Positions 17,265-25,903 of a stretch of 64,000 bases of DNA are shown in pieces; the stretch's first letter is position 1, and every line of letters starts with the position of its first letter. The DNA is from Mycolicibacterium wolinskyi (GTDB lineage Bacteria; Actinomycetota; Actinomycetes; Mycobacteriales; Mycobacteriaceae). Made by a program: the position numbers and the translations under genes. The stretch is from the NCBI RefSeq assembly GCF_002101965.1, contig NZ_LQQA01000023.1, forward strand, positions 202,082-266,081. Direction: 5' to 3'. Under the pieces are notes generated by a model. It was not told the origin of the DNA. It searched no databases and saw nothing but the letters and a program-made list of their open reading frames with translations.

Positions 17265-17735
17265 ATGCGGATGTCGGCGAAGGCGGAGTATGCCGTCCGA
17301 GCCATGGTCCAGCTGGCTGCCGTCGGCGACGGCGATCTGGTGAAAACCGATGATCTGGCCAAGGCCCAGGGCATACCGTCGCAGTTCCTCGTCGATATCC
17401 TCTCCGACTTGCGCACCGATCGGCTGGTTCGCAGCCACCGGGGTCGCGACGGGGGATATGAGCTGGCTCGTGCTGCGGAGGAGATCAGCATCGCCGATGT
17501 GCTGCGCTGCATCGACGGTCCGCTGGCCAGCGTGCGTGACATCGGCCTGGGGGACCTGCCGTATTCGGGCCCGACCGCGGCACTGACCGATGTTTGGCGG
17601 GCACTGCGGGCCAGCATGCGTTCAGTGCTTGAGGAAACCAGCCTGGCCGACGTGGCATGCGGCAAGTTGCCGTCGCACGTGGCGAAATTGGCGGGTGCAT
17701 ACCTCAGTCAGGAAGAGCAGCGCGGGCACGGTTAG
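17265..17735 (+). CDS. Rrf2 family transcriptional regulator
   Basis: 156 residues. The N-terminus MRMSAKAEYAVRAMVQLAAV and the winged helix SQFLVDILSDLRTDRLVRSHRGRDGGYEL are typical of Rrf2 proteins. The three clustered cysteines of Fe-S sensing members (IscR, NsrR) are missing: only two isolated Cys remain, so an Fe-S cofactor is unlikely. ATG 17265 lies seven bases after CAGAAT, another leaderless start. It converges on the VOC gene at 17745. Confidence 0.88.
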   Translation: MRMSAKAEYAVRAMVQLAAVGDGDLVKTDDLAKAQGIPSQFLVDILSDLRTDRLVRSHRGRDGGYELARAAEEISIADVLRCIDGPLASVRDIGLGDLPYSGPTAALTDVWRALRASMRSVLEETSLADVACGKLPSHVAKLAGAYLSQEEQRGHG

Positions 17736-17744
17736 CCCGCTCGC

Positions 17745-18128
17745 TCAGCCGCCGTACGGCCGGGTGATGATCTCCAGGTAGTGGCCCGAGGGATCCTGGA
17801 AGTACACCCCGCGCCCGCCGTCGTTGTGGTTGATCTCGCCCGGCCGCGTACCGCGGGGATCGGCCCAGTGCTGCAGACCCCAGTCGCGGACCCTGCCGTA
17901 GATCGCGTCGAACTCGTCTTCGGACACCAGGAATGCGTAGTGCTGCGGGCGGATCTCGTCGTCGGGGGAGGCTTGTGCGTAGTCGAGGGTGACGCCGTGG
18001 TTGAGCGTCACGGCGAGAAACGGGCCGAATTCGCGCGGGCTGGGCAGCCCGAACAATTCGGTGAAGAAGACCGCTGACTCCTGCCGATCCTTGGCGGCGA
18101 CGATGGTGTGGTTGAAGGTGATTGCCAT
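17745..18128 (-). CDS. VOC family (glyoxalase/dioxygenase fold) protein
   Basis: 127 residues. It starts MAITFNHTIVAAKDRQESAVFFTEL and ends GVYFQDPSGHYLEIITRPYGG, the His and Glu positions matching VOC metal ligands. The longer open frame upstream overlaps the divergent GNAT gene and is rejected. Metal-dependent lyase, dioxygenase or antibiotic-binding roles are all possible; the substrate is unknown. Confidence 0.83.
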   Translation of the reverse strand: MAITFNHTIVAAKDRQESAVFFTELFGLPSPREFGPFLAVTLNHGVTLDYAQASPDDEIRPQHYAFLVSEDEFDAIYGRVRDWGLQHWADPRGTRPGEINHNDGGRGVYFQDPSGHYLEIITRPYGG

Positions 18129-18174
18129 ATGTAGCCAGTAAACCCTTGGCTCGTCGCGGTCGGCAAGGTGCAGG

Positions 18175-18708
18175 ATGAGGGCCATGCCGACCGTCGAAAC
18201 TCTGACCGGTCCACGGCTGAGGCTGCGGGCACCGGTCGTCGATGACGCCGAAGCTCTGTTCGCCCGCATCGCCTCCGACCCCGAGGTGACCCGCTATCTG
18301 TCGTGGCGCCCGCACCCCGATGTCGCGGAGACCAGTCGGGTCATCACGTCGCTGTTCAACGTCGGTGCGGAACGGACGTGGCTGATCGAGGTCGGTGGCG
18401 AGGTCGTCGGCCTGTGCGGCAGTCGACGCGTGCAGCCGTACGCGGTCGAACTGGGCTACTGCCTGGCCCGGTCGTACTGGCGTCAGGGTTTGATGACGGA
18501 GGCGGTGTCGATGGTGCTCGACGAGGAGAGGCGCGACCCGTCGGTGTACCGGGTGTCGGCCTACTGTCATGTCGACAATGCGGGCTCGGCGGGTGTGCTG
18601 CGGCGGTGCGGTTTGTCACTGGAAGGAAGGCTCGCGCGCTACGCAGTGTTTCCCAATATCAGCGAGGAGCCCCAGGATGTGCTCCTGTTCGGAAAGGCGG
18701 TGCGGTGA
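18175..18708 (+). CDS. GNAT acetyltransferase (RimJ/RimL-like)
   Basis: 177 residues. N-terminal TGPRLRLRAPVVDDAEALFARIASDPEVTRYL and ELGYCLARSYWRQGLMTEAVSMVLD (acetyl-CoA loop) with a C-terminal HVDNAGSAGVLRRCGLSLEGRL are characteristic of the RimJ subgroup, which acetylates protein N-termini or small amines. A -10-like CAAGGT five bases before ATG 18175 favours this start; ATG 18184 is an alternative. It overlaps the next gene in TGATG. Confidence 0.85.
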   Translation: MRAMPTVETLTGPRLRLRAPVVDDAEALFARIASDPEVTRYLSWRPHPDVAETSRVITSLFNVGAERTWLIEVGGEVVGLCGSRRVQPYAVELGYCLARSYWRQGLMTEAVSMVLDEERRDPSVYRVSAYCHVDNAGSAGVLRRCGLSLEGRLARYAVFPNISEEPQDVLLFGKAVR

Positions 18709-19724
18709 TGAGTGGATTCGACCTGCGGGGCATGGCGCGGCCGGTGATCGTGGCACCGATGGCCGGCGGGCCGTCGACGCCCGAACTCGCCGCGGCGGGC
18801 AGCAACGCGGGCGGGCTCGGGTTCATCGCGGCGGGCTACCTCACTGCTGACGCACTCGCCGATCGGATCTCGGCGGCCCGCGGTCTGACGTCCGAGCCGT
18901 TGGGCGTGAATCTGTTTGCGCCCCAGCCCAGTGCGGGCACACCCGACGGGATCGAGGCCTACGCGCGCGCATTGGCCGGTGAGTCGGACCGCTACGGTGT
19001 CGCGCTCGGCGAGCCGCGCTACGACGACGACGCATGGTCGGCGAAGCTCGAGGTGGTCGGCGATCTGCGGCCCGAGGTGGTGTCGTTCACGTTCGGCTTG
19101 CCGACGGCCGAGGAGATTTCGCGGCTGCGCGCCGCCGGGATCACCACGGTGGGCACCGTGACGACGCCGGACGAGGCGCGGCTGGCGGTGGATCGTGGCG
19201 TCGACGCCCTCGCCGTCCAGGGGCCCGCGGCGGGCGGTCATCGCGGCACGTTCGACCCGGCCGCTCCACCTGCGACGCAGCCGCTGGATCAGCTACTTGC
19301 CGAGGTGCTGGCGGCCGTGGACGTCCCGGTCGCGGCGGCCGGCGGGCTGGTGACGGCCGCCGATGTCGCGGGCGTAGTGGCCGCCGGTGCGGTGGCGGCG
19401 CAACTCGGCACCGCGTTCCTGCTGGCCGACGAGGCGGGCAGCAGCCCCGTGCACCGCGCCGCGCTGCAGAGTGCCGAGTTCACCGAAACCGTTGTGACGA
19501 GAGCCTTTTCCGGACGCTATGCGCGCGGCTTGCGCAACCGGTTCGTCATCGAGCACGAGGAACAGGCGCCGTTCGGCTATCCCGAGATCCACTATTTGAC
19601 GAGCCCGGTGCGCAAGGCGTCCGTGGCCGCAGGCGACCCGCAGGCCACCAACGTCTGGGCGGGTACCGGGTGGCGCAACATTCGCACGGGTTCGGTCAAG
19701 GACATCATCGGCGCGCTCACCTGA
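18708..19724 (+). CDS. Nitronate monooxygenase (2-nitropropane dioxygenase-like)
   Basis: 338 residues, TIM-barrel flavoenzyme. FMN-binding signatures are PVIVAPMAGGPSTPELAAA, AGGLGFIAAGYL, QGPAAGGHRG and VAAAGGLVTAADVAGVVAAGA. The family oxidises alkyl nitronates such as propionate-3-nitronate; some members act on other acids. The start overlaps the GNAT stop, so the two are coupled. It converges on an AraC regulator gene. Confidence 0.88.
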   Translation: MSGFDLRGMARPVIVAPMAGGPSTPELAAAGSNAGGLGFIAAGYLTADALADRISAARGLTSEPLGVNLFAPQPSAGTPDGIEAYARALAGESDRYGVALGEPRYDDDAWSAKLEVVGDLRPEVVSFTFGLPTAEEISRLRAAGITTVGTVTTPDEARLAVDRGVDALAVQGPAAGGHRGTFDPAAPPATQPLDQLLAEVLAAVDVPVAAAGGLVTAADVAGVVAAGAVAAQLGTAFLLADEAGSSPVHRAALQSAEFTETVVTRAFSGRYARGLRNRFVIEHEEQAPFGYPEIHYLTSPVRKASVAAGDPQATNVWAGTGWRNIRTGSVKDIIGALT

Positions 19725-19726
19725 GT

Positions 19727-20500
19727 TCATCCCAGCTGCCCCCGCCGCGACATCCGCGACGGCGGCAGCCCGAACTCCGATGTGAACGCCGCCGTGAACG
19801 CGGCAGGTGTCGCATAACCGAGCCGGCCCGCCACATCGGTCACCGAGGCGCTGCGCAGCATCGGTACGGCGGCCAGCAGCCGCGCGCGGCGGCGCCAGAT
19901 CGCGGGGCTGGTGCCGGTCTCGGCCCGGAAGCGCCGATTGAACGCGCGCTCACTGAGATTCAGCCGGGCGGCCCACTGCGCGTTGCCGATCCGCACATCC
20001 GGTGAGCCCAGATACTCCCGGCACAGTAAGGCCAGATCCGGTGCCGCGGGCAGCGCCACATGCAGGGCCAGCGGTGCCAGGGCGGCGATCTCGTGCAACA
20101 ACAGACTGGTGACGGCGCCTTCGCGACCCGCCGGGTCGTAGTCCACGTCGAAATCCACTGCGACGAGGAGCAGCTCGCGAAGCAACGGCGTCACCTGCAC
20201 CACGGTGCACCGGCTGGGCCACCACGGCACCGCCGCGGGTTCGATGTAAAGGCTTCTGGTGCTCACGTCTTGTGTGCGCATCAAGTGCCGTACGCCGGGC
20301 GGTATGAGAACAGCGAGATCGGTGGGCACGGTCCAGGTGCCGTCACGTGTCTCGACCACCATCACCCCGGTGGCGCTGTAGAGGAACTGGGCGCGACGGT
20401 GGGAATGCCAGTCGAGGACGAACCCGTCCGGATAGTCCGTGCCGACCGGTAGTACCGCGCGGTCAGCCGCGTCGTAGTCATCGGCCGGCACATTGCGCAT
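19727..20500 (-). CDS. AraC family transcriptional regulator
   Basis: 257 residues. An N-terminal cupin domain (VLDWHSHRRAQFLYSATGVMVV, IPPGVRHLMR) is followed by a C-terminal double helix-turn-helix (AARLNLSERAFNRRFRAETGTSPAIWRR; SVTDVAGRLGYATPAAFTAAF). It is divergent from a TauE/SafE permease gene and is the obvious candidate regulator for it. Confidence 0.9.
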   Translation of the reverse strand: MRNVPADDYDAADRAVLPVGTDYPDGFVLDWHSHRRAQFLYSATGVMVVETRDGTWTVPTDLAVLIPPGVRHLMRTQDVSTRSLYIEPAAVPWWPSRCTVVQVTPLLRELLLVAVDFDVDYDPAGREGAVTSLLLHEIAALAPLALHVALPAAPDLALLCREYLGSPDVRIGNAQWAARLNLSERAFNRRFRAETGTSPAIWRRRARLLAAVPMLRSASVTDVAGRLGYATPAAFTAAFTSEFGLPPSRMSRRGQLG

Positions 20501-20579
20501 GTCACGACTCTATGGCCGAAAGTCGAAAAGATCATTCCCACCTTCGATTGTCGGCCCCTCGTGCATCCGGTGGACTCGA

Positions 20580-21332
20580 GTGGTGGGTTTCTGGATCCTG
20601 GTCGTGGTCGGCGCTCTGTCCGGCGTGACCACCGTGCTGTTCGGATTCGGCGGCGGCTTCGTCACGGTTCCCGTGATCGTCTGGGCCGATTCCGAACTCG
20701 GAGACGACGCGATGCGCACCGCGGTCGCAACGTCGGCGGTCGTCGTATTCGTCGGCGCGGCCATCGCCACGGCGTCCACCCGCCGAGAGATCCTGGCCGG
20801 TCTGCGCGGCGGGAGCGGCCTGGTGGCATTACTTGCGGTGGGCGGGCTGGTCGGTGGCGTCGCCGCCCGATTCGTGCCCGCCGTGGTGGCCCAGTGGGGT
20901 TTCGTGGCCTACCTCGCCCTGACTCTCGCCGACGCCGTTGTTCGCCCCGGCTTCGTTCGGCCTGCGACCGCGCGGGCCGAACCCCGGACTGTCAGTGCGC
21001 GCTACGGGCTTCCGGTCGGCGCTGTCGCAGCCTTTCTCGGCGTCGGGGGAAGCGTTCTCACCGTGCCGTTGCTGCGGAGGGCCGGTCGGTCGATGGAATC
21101 GGCTACGGCGCTGGCCAATCCGCTCACGCTCGCGATCACCGCCCCTGCGGTGGTGCCACTGGCCGCATCCGTCGACATCACGTCCGCGGCGGCGCTACTG
21201 CTCGGCGCCACGCCCGTCATCGTCATCCTGCGACGGACGAGAATCGGGATGCCCGACGCCGTCCACGCTCGGGTCTACCTTGGCCTGATCGCCGCGGTGA
21301 CCCTCGCGATGGCAGCGGCGGCGCTGAGCTGA
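20580..21332 (+). CDS. TauE/SafE family anion permease
   Basis: 250 residues, about seven to eight membrane segments. It has the TauE/SafE repeat pattern: LVVVGALSGVTTVLFGFGGGFVTVPVI in the first half and AVAAFLGVGGSVLTVPLLRRAG in the second. Members export sulfite or organosulfonates or import taurine-related anions. The start is uncertain: adjacent GTG codons at 20580 and 20583 precede the first helix, while the frame stays open back to 20493, over the AraC start. Confidence 0.82.
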   Translation: MVGFWILVVVGALSGVTTVLFGFGGGFVTVPVIVWADSELGDDAMRTAVATSAVVVFVGAAIATASTRREILAGLRGGSGLVALLAVGGLVGGVAARFVPAVVAQWGFVAYLALTLADAVVRPGFVRPATARAEPRTVSARYGLPVGAVAAFLGVGGSVLTVPLLRRAGRSMESATALANPLTLAITAPAVVPLAASVDITSAAALLLGATPVIVILRRTRIGMPDAVHARVYLGLIAAVTLAMAAAALS

Positions 21333-21333
21333 C

Positions 21334-22218
21334 CTAGCCGCGATCGAGTCCGACCTCCTCCACCACGACCTCGCCGTTGTCGGAGCGCGCGGTGATCTCA
21401 CCAACAGCGTTGTCGGGATTGGTGGTTTCGGGCACCCGCACCCTGGTGGAGGATCCCGACTGGGCGCGCACGAGGTACGGCCCGGGTTCTGGCAGGCCGA
21501 TCACGACGGTGCCGTCGCGGCTGATCGCATTGACCGTGCGCGGGGCGGCATCGCGGAAATCGACGGTGATGTCCGCATCGGATGTGGTCGCGCTGAACTC
21601 CTCGGTGACCGCGATGGGATCGCGGGAGACGATCTCACCATTGACGGTGTGGGCTTCGATACGCCGGGCCGCGCCGCTGAGGATTATCGCGCCGTCGGTG
21701 GTGCGCGCGATGAGCTGATCGACATCGGCCTGTGCGAACACCGCGCCGATCTCCTGTTCGGTGCGCACGGTGAGCCTGCGCGCCTGCTCGGGCGGCAGCG
21801 AGATGACGATCTCACCGCCGCGGGCCCATTCCAGCATGGGAGAGGGGTTGCCGGAGATGCTGATTCGGGCTTCGCCACCGGTGGTGCTCACCGCGAGCCG
21901 GTGCTCGCCGCTGCGCGTGGTGTTGACCAGACGCAGATCGGCCTTGGCTTCGCGGGTTTCGCGGTCGGCCGTGATGCGGATCGCGACGGGCACCTGGGCG
22001 GTGTCGATGACCAGCGTGCGCATGGTGGCAGGCAGGGCCTGGTGATCGGTGACGACACGAAGGGCGCTGACGCCCCACGCCGCGACGCCGAGCCCGGCCA
22101 GTGTTGCGACGACCACCAGCGCGGCCGCTGCGATCAGAAACAGCCGGAACGCGGTGCGCCCACCCGGGGTGAGTTGAGGCGGCGGGGCGACCGGCGGCGG
22201 GGTGGTGATGGTGGTCAT
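21334..22218 (-). CDS. Single-pass membrane protein with a DUF4097-like beta domain
   Basis: 294 residues. A Pro-rich cytoplasmic N-terminus leads to one membrane helix (AFRLFLIAAAALVVVATLAGLGVAAWGV), then an extracytoplasmic beta-rich region with repeated short strands (ARTTDGAIILSGAARRIEAH, TVNGEIVS, ARSDNGEVVVEEV), the style of DUF4097/adhesin beta-helices. Related proteins sit beside envelope-stress two-component systems. It lies 32 nt downstream of the LuxR-type response regulator and is probably in the same transcript. Confidence 0.72.
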   Translation of the reverse strand: MTTITTPPPVAPPPQLTPGGRTAFRLFLIAAAALVVVATLAGLGVAAWGVSALRVVTDHQALPATMRTLVIDTAQVPVAIRITADRETREAKADLRLVNTTRSGEHRLAVSTTGGEARISISGNPSPMLEWARGGEIVISLPPEQARRLTVRTEQEIGAVFAQADVDQLIARTTDGAIILSGAARRIEAHTVNGEIVSRDPIAVTEEFSATTSDADITVDFRDAAPRTVNAISRDGTVVIGLPEPGPYLVRAQSGSSTRVRVPETTNPDNAVGEITARSDNGEVVVEEVGLDRG

Positions 22219-22250
22219 GATGGAAATCCTTCCGGGAATAAAGATTTCGG

Positions 22251-22895
22251 CTACGTCTCGAGGTAACGCAGGACCGCCAGGACGCGGCGGTTCTCGCTCT
22301 CGTCGGGGGCGAGATCCAATTTGGTGAAGATCGATGCGATGTGTTTCTCGGCCGAACCGACCGAGATGTGCAGGGCGGTGGCAATCGCCGAGTTGGTCTT
22401 GCCCTCGGCCATCAACTGCAGAACGTCTTGCTCGCGCGGGGTCAGCTGATCCAGTGCGCTGCGTCGGTGGGAACGAACCAAGATCTGTGACACCACCTCG
22501 GGATCGAGCACGGTTCCGCCGCCGCCCACCACCTCGACCGCGTCGAGAAAGGCAGGCACATCCGCGACCCGATCCTTCAGGAGATAACCGAATCCCTTGG
22601 TGTCCGAAGCGATCAGATCGGCTGCGTAGCGTTCTTCCACGTAGTGGGAGAGCACCAGGACCGGCGATTCGGGGTTCTGGCTGCGCAGCAGGGCTGCGGC
22701 CCGGATGCCCTCGTCGGTGAACGTCGGCGGCATCCGGACGTCGAGGATGGCCAGGTCGGGCCGGTGCTCGTTGACGAGCCGCAGCAGGTTGGTGGCGTCG
22801 GGAACACCGGCGACCACCTCATGGCCGGCGTCGGCGAGGATGCGCTCGATACCCGCCCGCAACAGGGCGGAATCCTCGGCGATTACGACGCGCAT
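22251..22895 (-). CDS. NarL/FixJ-type response regulator
   Basis: 214 residues. Receiver domain with acidic pocket (Glu7, Asp8) and phospho-acceptor Asp52 in LAILDVRMPP; the C-terminal LuxR helix-turn-helix runs LTPREQDVLQLMAEGKTNSA. Its first codons overlap the kinase gene by 13 nt. It should be phosphorylated by that kinase and bind DNA as a dimer; targets probably include the downstream membrane-protein gene. Confidence 0.93.
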   Translation of the reverse strand: MRVVIAEDSALLRAGIERILADAGHEVVAGVPDATNLLRLVNEHRPDLAILDVRMPPTFTDEGIRAAALLRSQNPESPVLVLSHYVEERYAADLIASDTKGFGYLLKDRVADVPAFLDAVEVVGGGGTVLDPEVVSQILVRSHRRSALDQLTPREQDVLQLMAEGKTNSAIATALHISVGSAEKHIASIFTKLDLAPDESENRRVLAVLRYLET

Positions 22896-24190
22896 GGCAG
22901 CACCGCCGTGACGATCGTCGGCCCGGTCACCGGACTCGTCACCCCGAACGATCCACCGGCGGCCCGGACCCGTTCGTCCAAACCGCGCAGGCCGGTTGCG
23001 TTCTCGCCGGCTTCGATCACCGCGCCGCCCCTACCGTCGTCGAACACCGACACGTGCAGCACGTTGGCGGCATCGTCGAGCCGAACGGTCACCACCGCCT
23101 GGGTGGCCTCGGCGTGCTTGGCGATGTTGGTCAGCGCCTCGGCCACCACGAAGTAGGCGACCGATTCCACCTCGTCGGGCAGCCTGCGCGGCAGATCGAC
23201 ATGCAATGTCGTTGGCACTCCCGAGGTTTCGGCGCGCTGCACCACCGAGGACAACGCCGCGTCCAGACCGCGGTCGGCCAGGATGGTGGGGGCGATGCCG
23301 CGCACCACATTTCGCAGCTCGACCAGTGCGCTCTTGGCGTCGTCGTGAGCCTCGGCGATCAGCGATTTCGCGGCGGGCAGATCCGTGTCCAGCTTGGTCT
23401 GTGCCAGCCCGATCGTCATCGCCAGGGACACGAGGCGCGGCTGCACGCTGTCGTGCAGATCGCGTTCGATGCGGTGGCGTTCGGTTTGAGCCGAGGACAC
23501 GGCACCTTGCCGTGCGTCGGCGAGTGCACTGACCTGATATTGGAGTGCCGCGGTGGGAGAGGGGGACAGCAGCCACCGGTCGATTGCGGCATCGAGGGCG
23601 GGCGCGAAGACCAGGATGGCCGCGGCAGCCGCGACGGCGACGATCGCCAACAGCCAGGCAATCGGCGGTGAGACGAACATCAGACCGGCATCGCCGTCAC
23701 TCTGGCGGATCGCGGTGGCCGCGGCCGGCCCCACGAACGCGAACAACAGCAACCCGAATGCGATACCGGCGGCCAGCATGTCGTAGAGCATCCGCAGATA
23801 GTGGTGGGCGACGCCCTTCCAGAATCGTGCACTGCTGATGTCGAGCCACTGTTGATGCGCCCAGCGCTGCAAGCCCGTGTAGTGCGACAGCCGGCGCGGC
23901 GGAATTCCGATCTCCAAGCCGAAAACCGCCTCACTGCGGGACCGCTCGACCCACTCGACACCCCGCATCAGGTAGATGAAGACGATTGCGGCGAGCACGA
24001 ATCCGATCACCGAGGGGATCGATGACAGCCCGATGATCAAGATGGACAACGGGATCCAGAACCACACCAGGGCCAGGGCGGCTCCTGTGATCAGCGAGGC
24101 CGTCGGTACGACGCCGATGTTGCGGGGCTTCGCCAGGGGCTCGGCAGGGGCGGGAGCGGCCGGTGGGCCGGTTTCGCTGATTGCGACCAT
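22883..24190 (-). CDS. Sensor histidine kinase, HisKA_3 type
   Basis: 435 residues. Several membrane segments occupy residues 30-200. The dimerisation/phosphotransfer box is RIERDLHDSVQPRLV, with the phospho-His near residue 248, and the ATPase has VVAEALTNIAKHAEA (N box) and FDDGRGG (G box). There is no large extracytoplasmic sensor, so it is likely to sense within the membrane. A minus-strand -10 (TAGGTT) six bases before the ATG implies a leaderless transcript that continues into the response regulator and the DUF4097-like gene. Confidence 0.92.
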   Translation of the reverse strand: MVAISETGPPAAPAPAEPLAKPRNIGVVPTASLITGAALALVWFWIPLSILIIGLSSIPSVIGFVLAAIVFIYLMRGVEWVERSRSEAVFGLEIGIPPRRLSHYTGLQRWAHQQWLDISSARFWKGVAHHYLRMLYDMLAAGIAFGLLLFAFVGPAAATAIRQSDGDAGLMFVSPPIAWLLAIVAVAAAAAILVFAPALDAAIDRWLLSPSPTAALQYQVSALADARQGAVSSAQTERHRIERDLHDSVQPRLVSLAMTIGLAQTKLDTDLPAAKSLIAEAHDDAKSALVELRNVVRGIAPTILADRGLDAALSSVVQRAETSGVPTTLHVDLPRRLPDEVESVAYFVVAEALTNIAKHAEATQAVVTVRLDDAANVLHVSVFDDGRGGAVIEAGENATGLRGLDERVRAAGGSFGVTSPVTGPTIVTAVLPCAS

Positions 24191-24330
24191 GCCTTCAACC
24201 TACGAAGTCGGCGCGCCCGGCGACACAGCGTTTTCCCGCGAACCTGGTGGGGGATAACCACCCCCCGATGAGTTTCCCCGTCGTCGCCGGTCTACCCACC
24301 GTCAGCTTCACCACGCCCTAGGAGTTCGCC

Positions 24331-24756
24331 ATGACCGTTCTGACCGCACCGCGAGCCGACGACGAGGTCGGGGTAGGCAAGTCGTCGAGCCGTCGAATCG
24401 GAATCGGGATCAGCGTGCTGGTCGGCGCGTTTCTCGTGTTCGACGCCGTCGGCAAACTCACCCTGCCTCAGCAGGTCGAAGCCGGTACGGCATCGCTCGG
24501 CTTCCCGGTCGAACAGGCGCTCGTGATGGGCATCGTCCTGGCGGTCTGTGTCATCGTCTACGCGGTCCCGCGCACCGCGGTGCTCGGGGCCTTGGGCCTC
24601 ACGGCCTACCTCGGTGGCGCCGTCACCGCGAACATGCGCGTCGAAGCTCCGCTGTTCAGCCATACCCTGTTCGCGGTGTACCTCGGCACCCTGATGTGGA
24701 TCGGGCTGCTGCTGCGTCGCCCCGAACTGCTCAAAGTGTTCGGGTTGCGGCGCTGA
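24331..24756 (+). CDS. DoxX-like small membrane protein
   Basis: 141 residues with four membrane helices. ISVLVGAFLVFDAVGKLTLP and the helix pattern match DoxX-like family members, some of which pair with oxidoreductases in oxidative stress. TAGGAG at 24320-24325 is the ribosome site for ATG 24331. It converges on a VOC gene 3 nt away. Confidence 0.8.
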   Translation: MTVLTAPRADDEVGVGKSSSRRIGIGISVLVGAFLVFDAVGKLTLPQQVEAGTASLGFPVEQALVMGIVLAVCVIVYAVPRTAVLGALGLTAYLGGAVTANMRVEAPLFSHTLFAVYLGTLMWIGLLLRRPELLKVFGLRR

Positions 24757-24759
24757 ATC

Positions 24760-25173
24760 TCATTTCGGCGCCGTCGGCTCAAGCGCGATGTTGTCGGGGT
24801 CGCGGAACTCGAGGATGCAGGACGGCCCGATGTCCTTGACCGGTCCGTGTGCGACGCCGAGATCGTCGAGATGGCGTGCCGCGTCGTTGAGTTCCGCGAC
24901 GCTCGGCACCCGGAAGGCCAAGTGGTCCAAGCCCGTTCGGTCCTCATCGAAGCGATCGTCGGCGACCGGTCGAAGCCCGATCAACGTGCCTCCGAGGTCA
25001 TAGATCACGCCACCGAACAGAAAGCCCAACCGCTCCCGGATGGTCGCGTTCGCGTTCTCCGGAAGCTCGAGCAGGACCGGCCAGCCGAACACGCTTTCGT
25101 AGAACTGCCGCGACCGTTCGATGTCGGTGACCGTGAGCCGGACGTGCGCGATGGAGGACGTTGCAATCGCCAT
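24760..25173 (-). CDS. VOC family protein
   Basis: 137 residues, two beta-alpha-beta-beta-beta modules: SIAHVRLTVTDIERSRQFYESVFGWPV and GLDHLAFRVPSVAELNDAARHLDDLG, ending FRDPDNIALEP. Metal-ligand positions (His10, His near 85, Glu near 132) are present. A minus-strand CAGCAT six bases before the ATG points to a leaderless mRNA. Substrate unknown. Confidence 0.85.
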   Translation of the reverse strand: MAIATSSIAHVRLTVTDIERSRQFYESVFGWPVLLELPENANATIRERLGFLFGGVIYDLGGTLIGLRPVADDRFDEDRTGLDHLAFRVPSVAELNDAARHLDDLGVAHGPVKDIGPSCILEFRDPDNIALEPTAPK

Positions 25174-25204
25174 CCGTTCATGCTGCCACCGTGCCCCACA
25201 AACG

Positions 25205-25242
25205 CATCAGTGGTGACCCGCACGGGCGGATCACCACTGATG
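25205..25242. terminator. Long inverted repeat between two minus-strand genes
   Basis: Perfect 12-bp arms at 25205-25216 and 25231-25242, with CCCG/CGGG nested inside the 14-bp spacer, sit just past the stop of the secreted-protein gene. A terminator is the simplest reading, although an operator for the VOC gene is possible. Confidence 0.5.
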
Positions 25243-25257
25243 AGGGGAAAGGTCGCG

Positions 25258-25617
25258 CTACTCCGGTGCGTCGGCGGCCTCAGGGCTTTCGTCGCCAGGG
25301 GTCCAGCCGTCCCTGAGCTTGTCGGGGAACTCTCTCCAGTTCTTCTCGAGTTCGCCGGGGAAGCTCTTCCAGCTGTTTTCGAGTTTAGTGGGATAGTTCT
25401 GCCAGTCTTCTCTGAGCTGGCTGGGGAACTGCTCCCAAGCGTTGGCCTGAATCTGGACCGCGCAAGTCCAAGCTTCGGTCGAGGTCGGGGTGTGGTCCTT
25501 TTCGTTGATGTCCTTGATCACTTTTGAGCAGTCGGGTGCCGCGGAAGCCGGTGCGGCGAACGCGATGGCACCCCCGAGTGCCCCGGCGGCCAATGCGCCC
25601 ACGATGAGTTTGTTCAT
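25258..25617 (-). CDS. Secreted protein with four 11-residue Trp repeats
   Basis: 119 residues. A signal peptide ends at ASA (residues 24-26). After a Cys30/Cys52 pair that could form a disulfide, residues 61-104 are four tandem units of W-x2-[FY]-P-x2-L-x3, with a fifth Trp at 105; Trp spacing is exactly 11. The acidic tail has no obvious anchor. I do not recognise the family. The periodic Trp/Pro pattern suggests an amphipathic helical rod that binds membrane, glycan or mycolate. A minus-strand -10 (TACAGT, 25655-25660) and a GAGGGA ribosome site precede the start. Confidence 0.85.
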   Translation of the reverse strand: MNKLIVGALAAGALGGAIAFAAPASAAPDCSKVIKDINEKDHTPTSTEAWTCAVQIQANAWEQFPSQLREDWQNYPTKLENSWKSFPGELEKNWREFPDKLRDGWTPGDESPEAADAPE

Positions 25618-25903
25618 GGTCTGTGTCCCTCGGCTGAAAAGCTGACTTGAGTGGACTGTATACCTAAACGCGCCAGTTTGCTGAAGTTTTTACTACGCGT
25701 CTTTTCCGGTCGTGCGCCGACAAACCCTCCATGCGGACAGCGGCACGCACCAGTCGGCTCCAAAGTTCGATTTGACCTGGGGAAATGCGACCGTTGACCT
25801 GGTCGCGGCCTGCCGCGACGACCGTACGGATGTCCGGGCGGTGCCATCCGACGGTTAACTTTTGCCACACGTCGCCTGCCGCAGCCCGTGCCAGAATCAC
25901 TTC

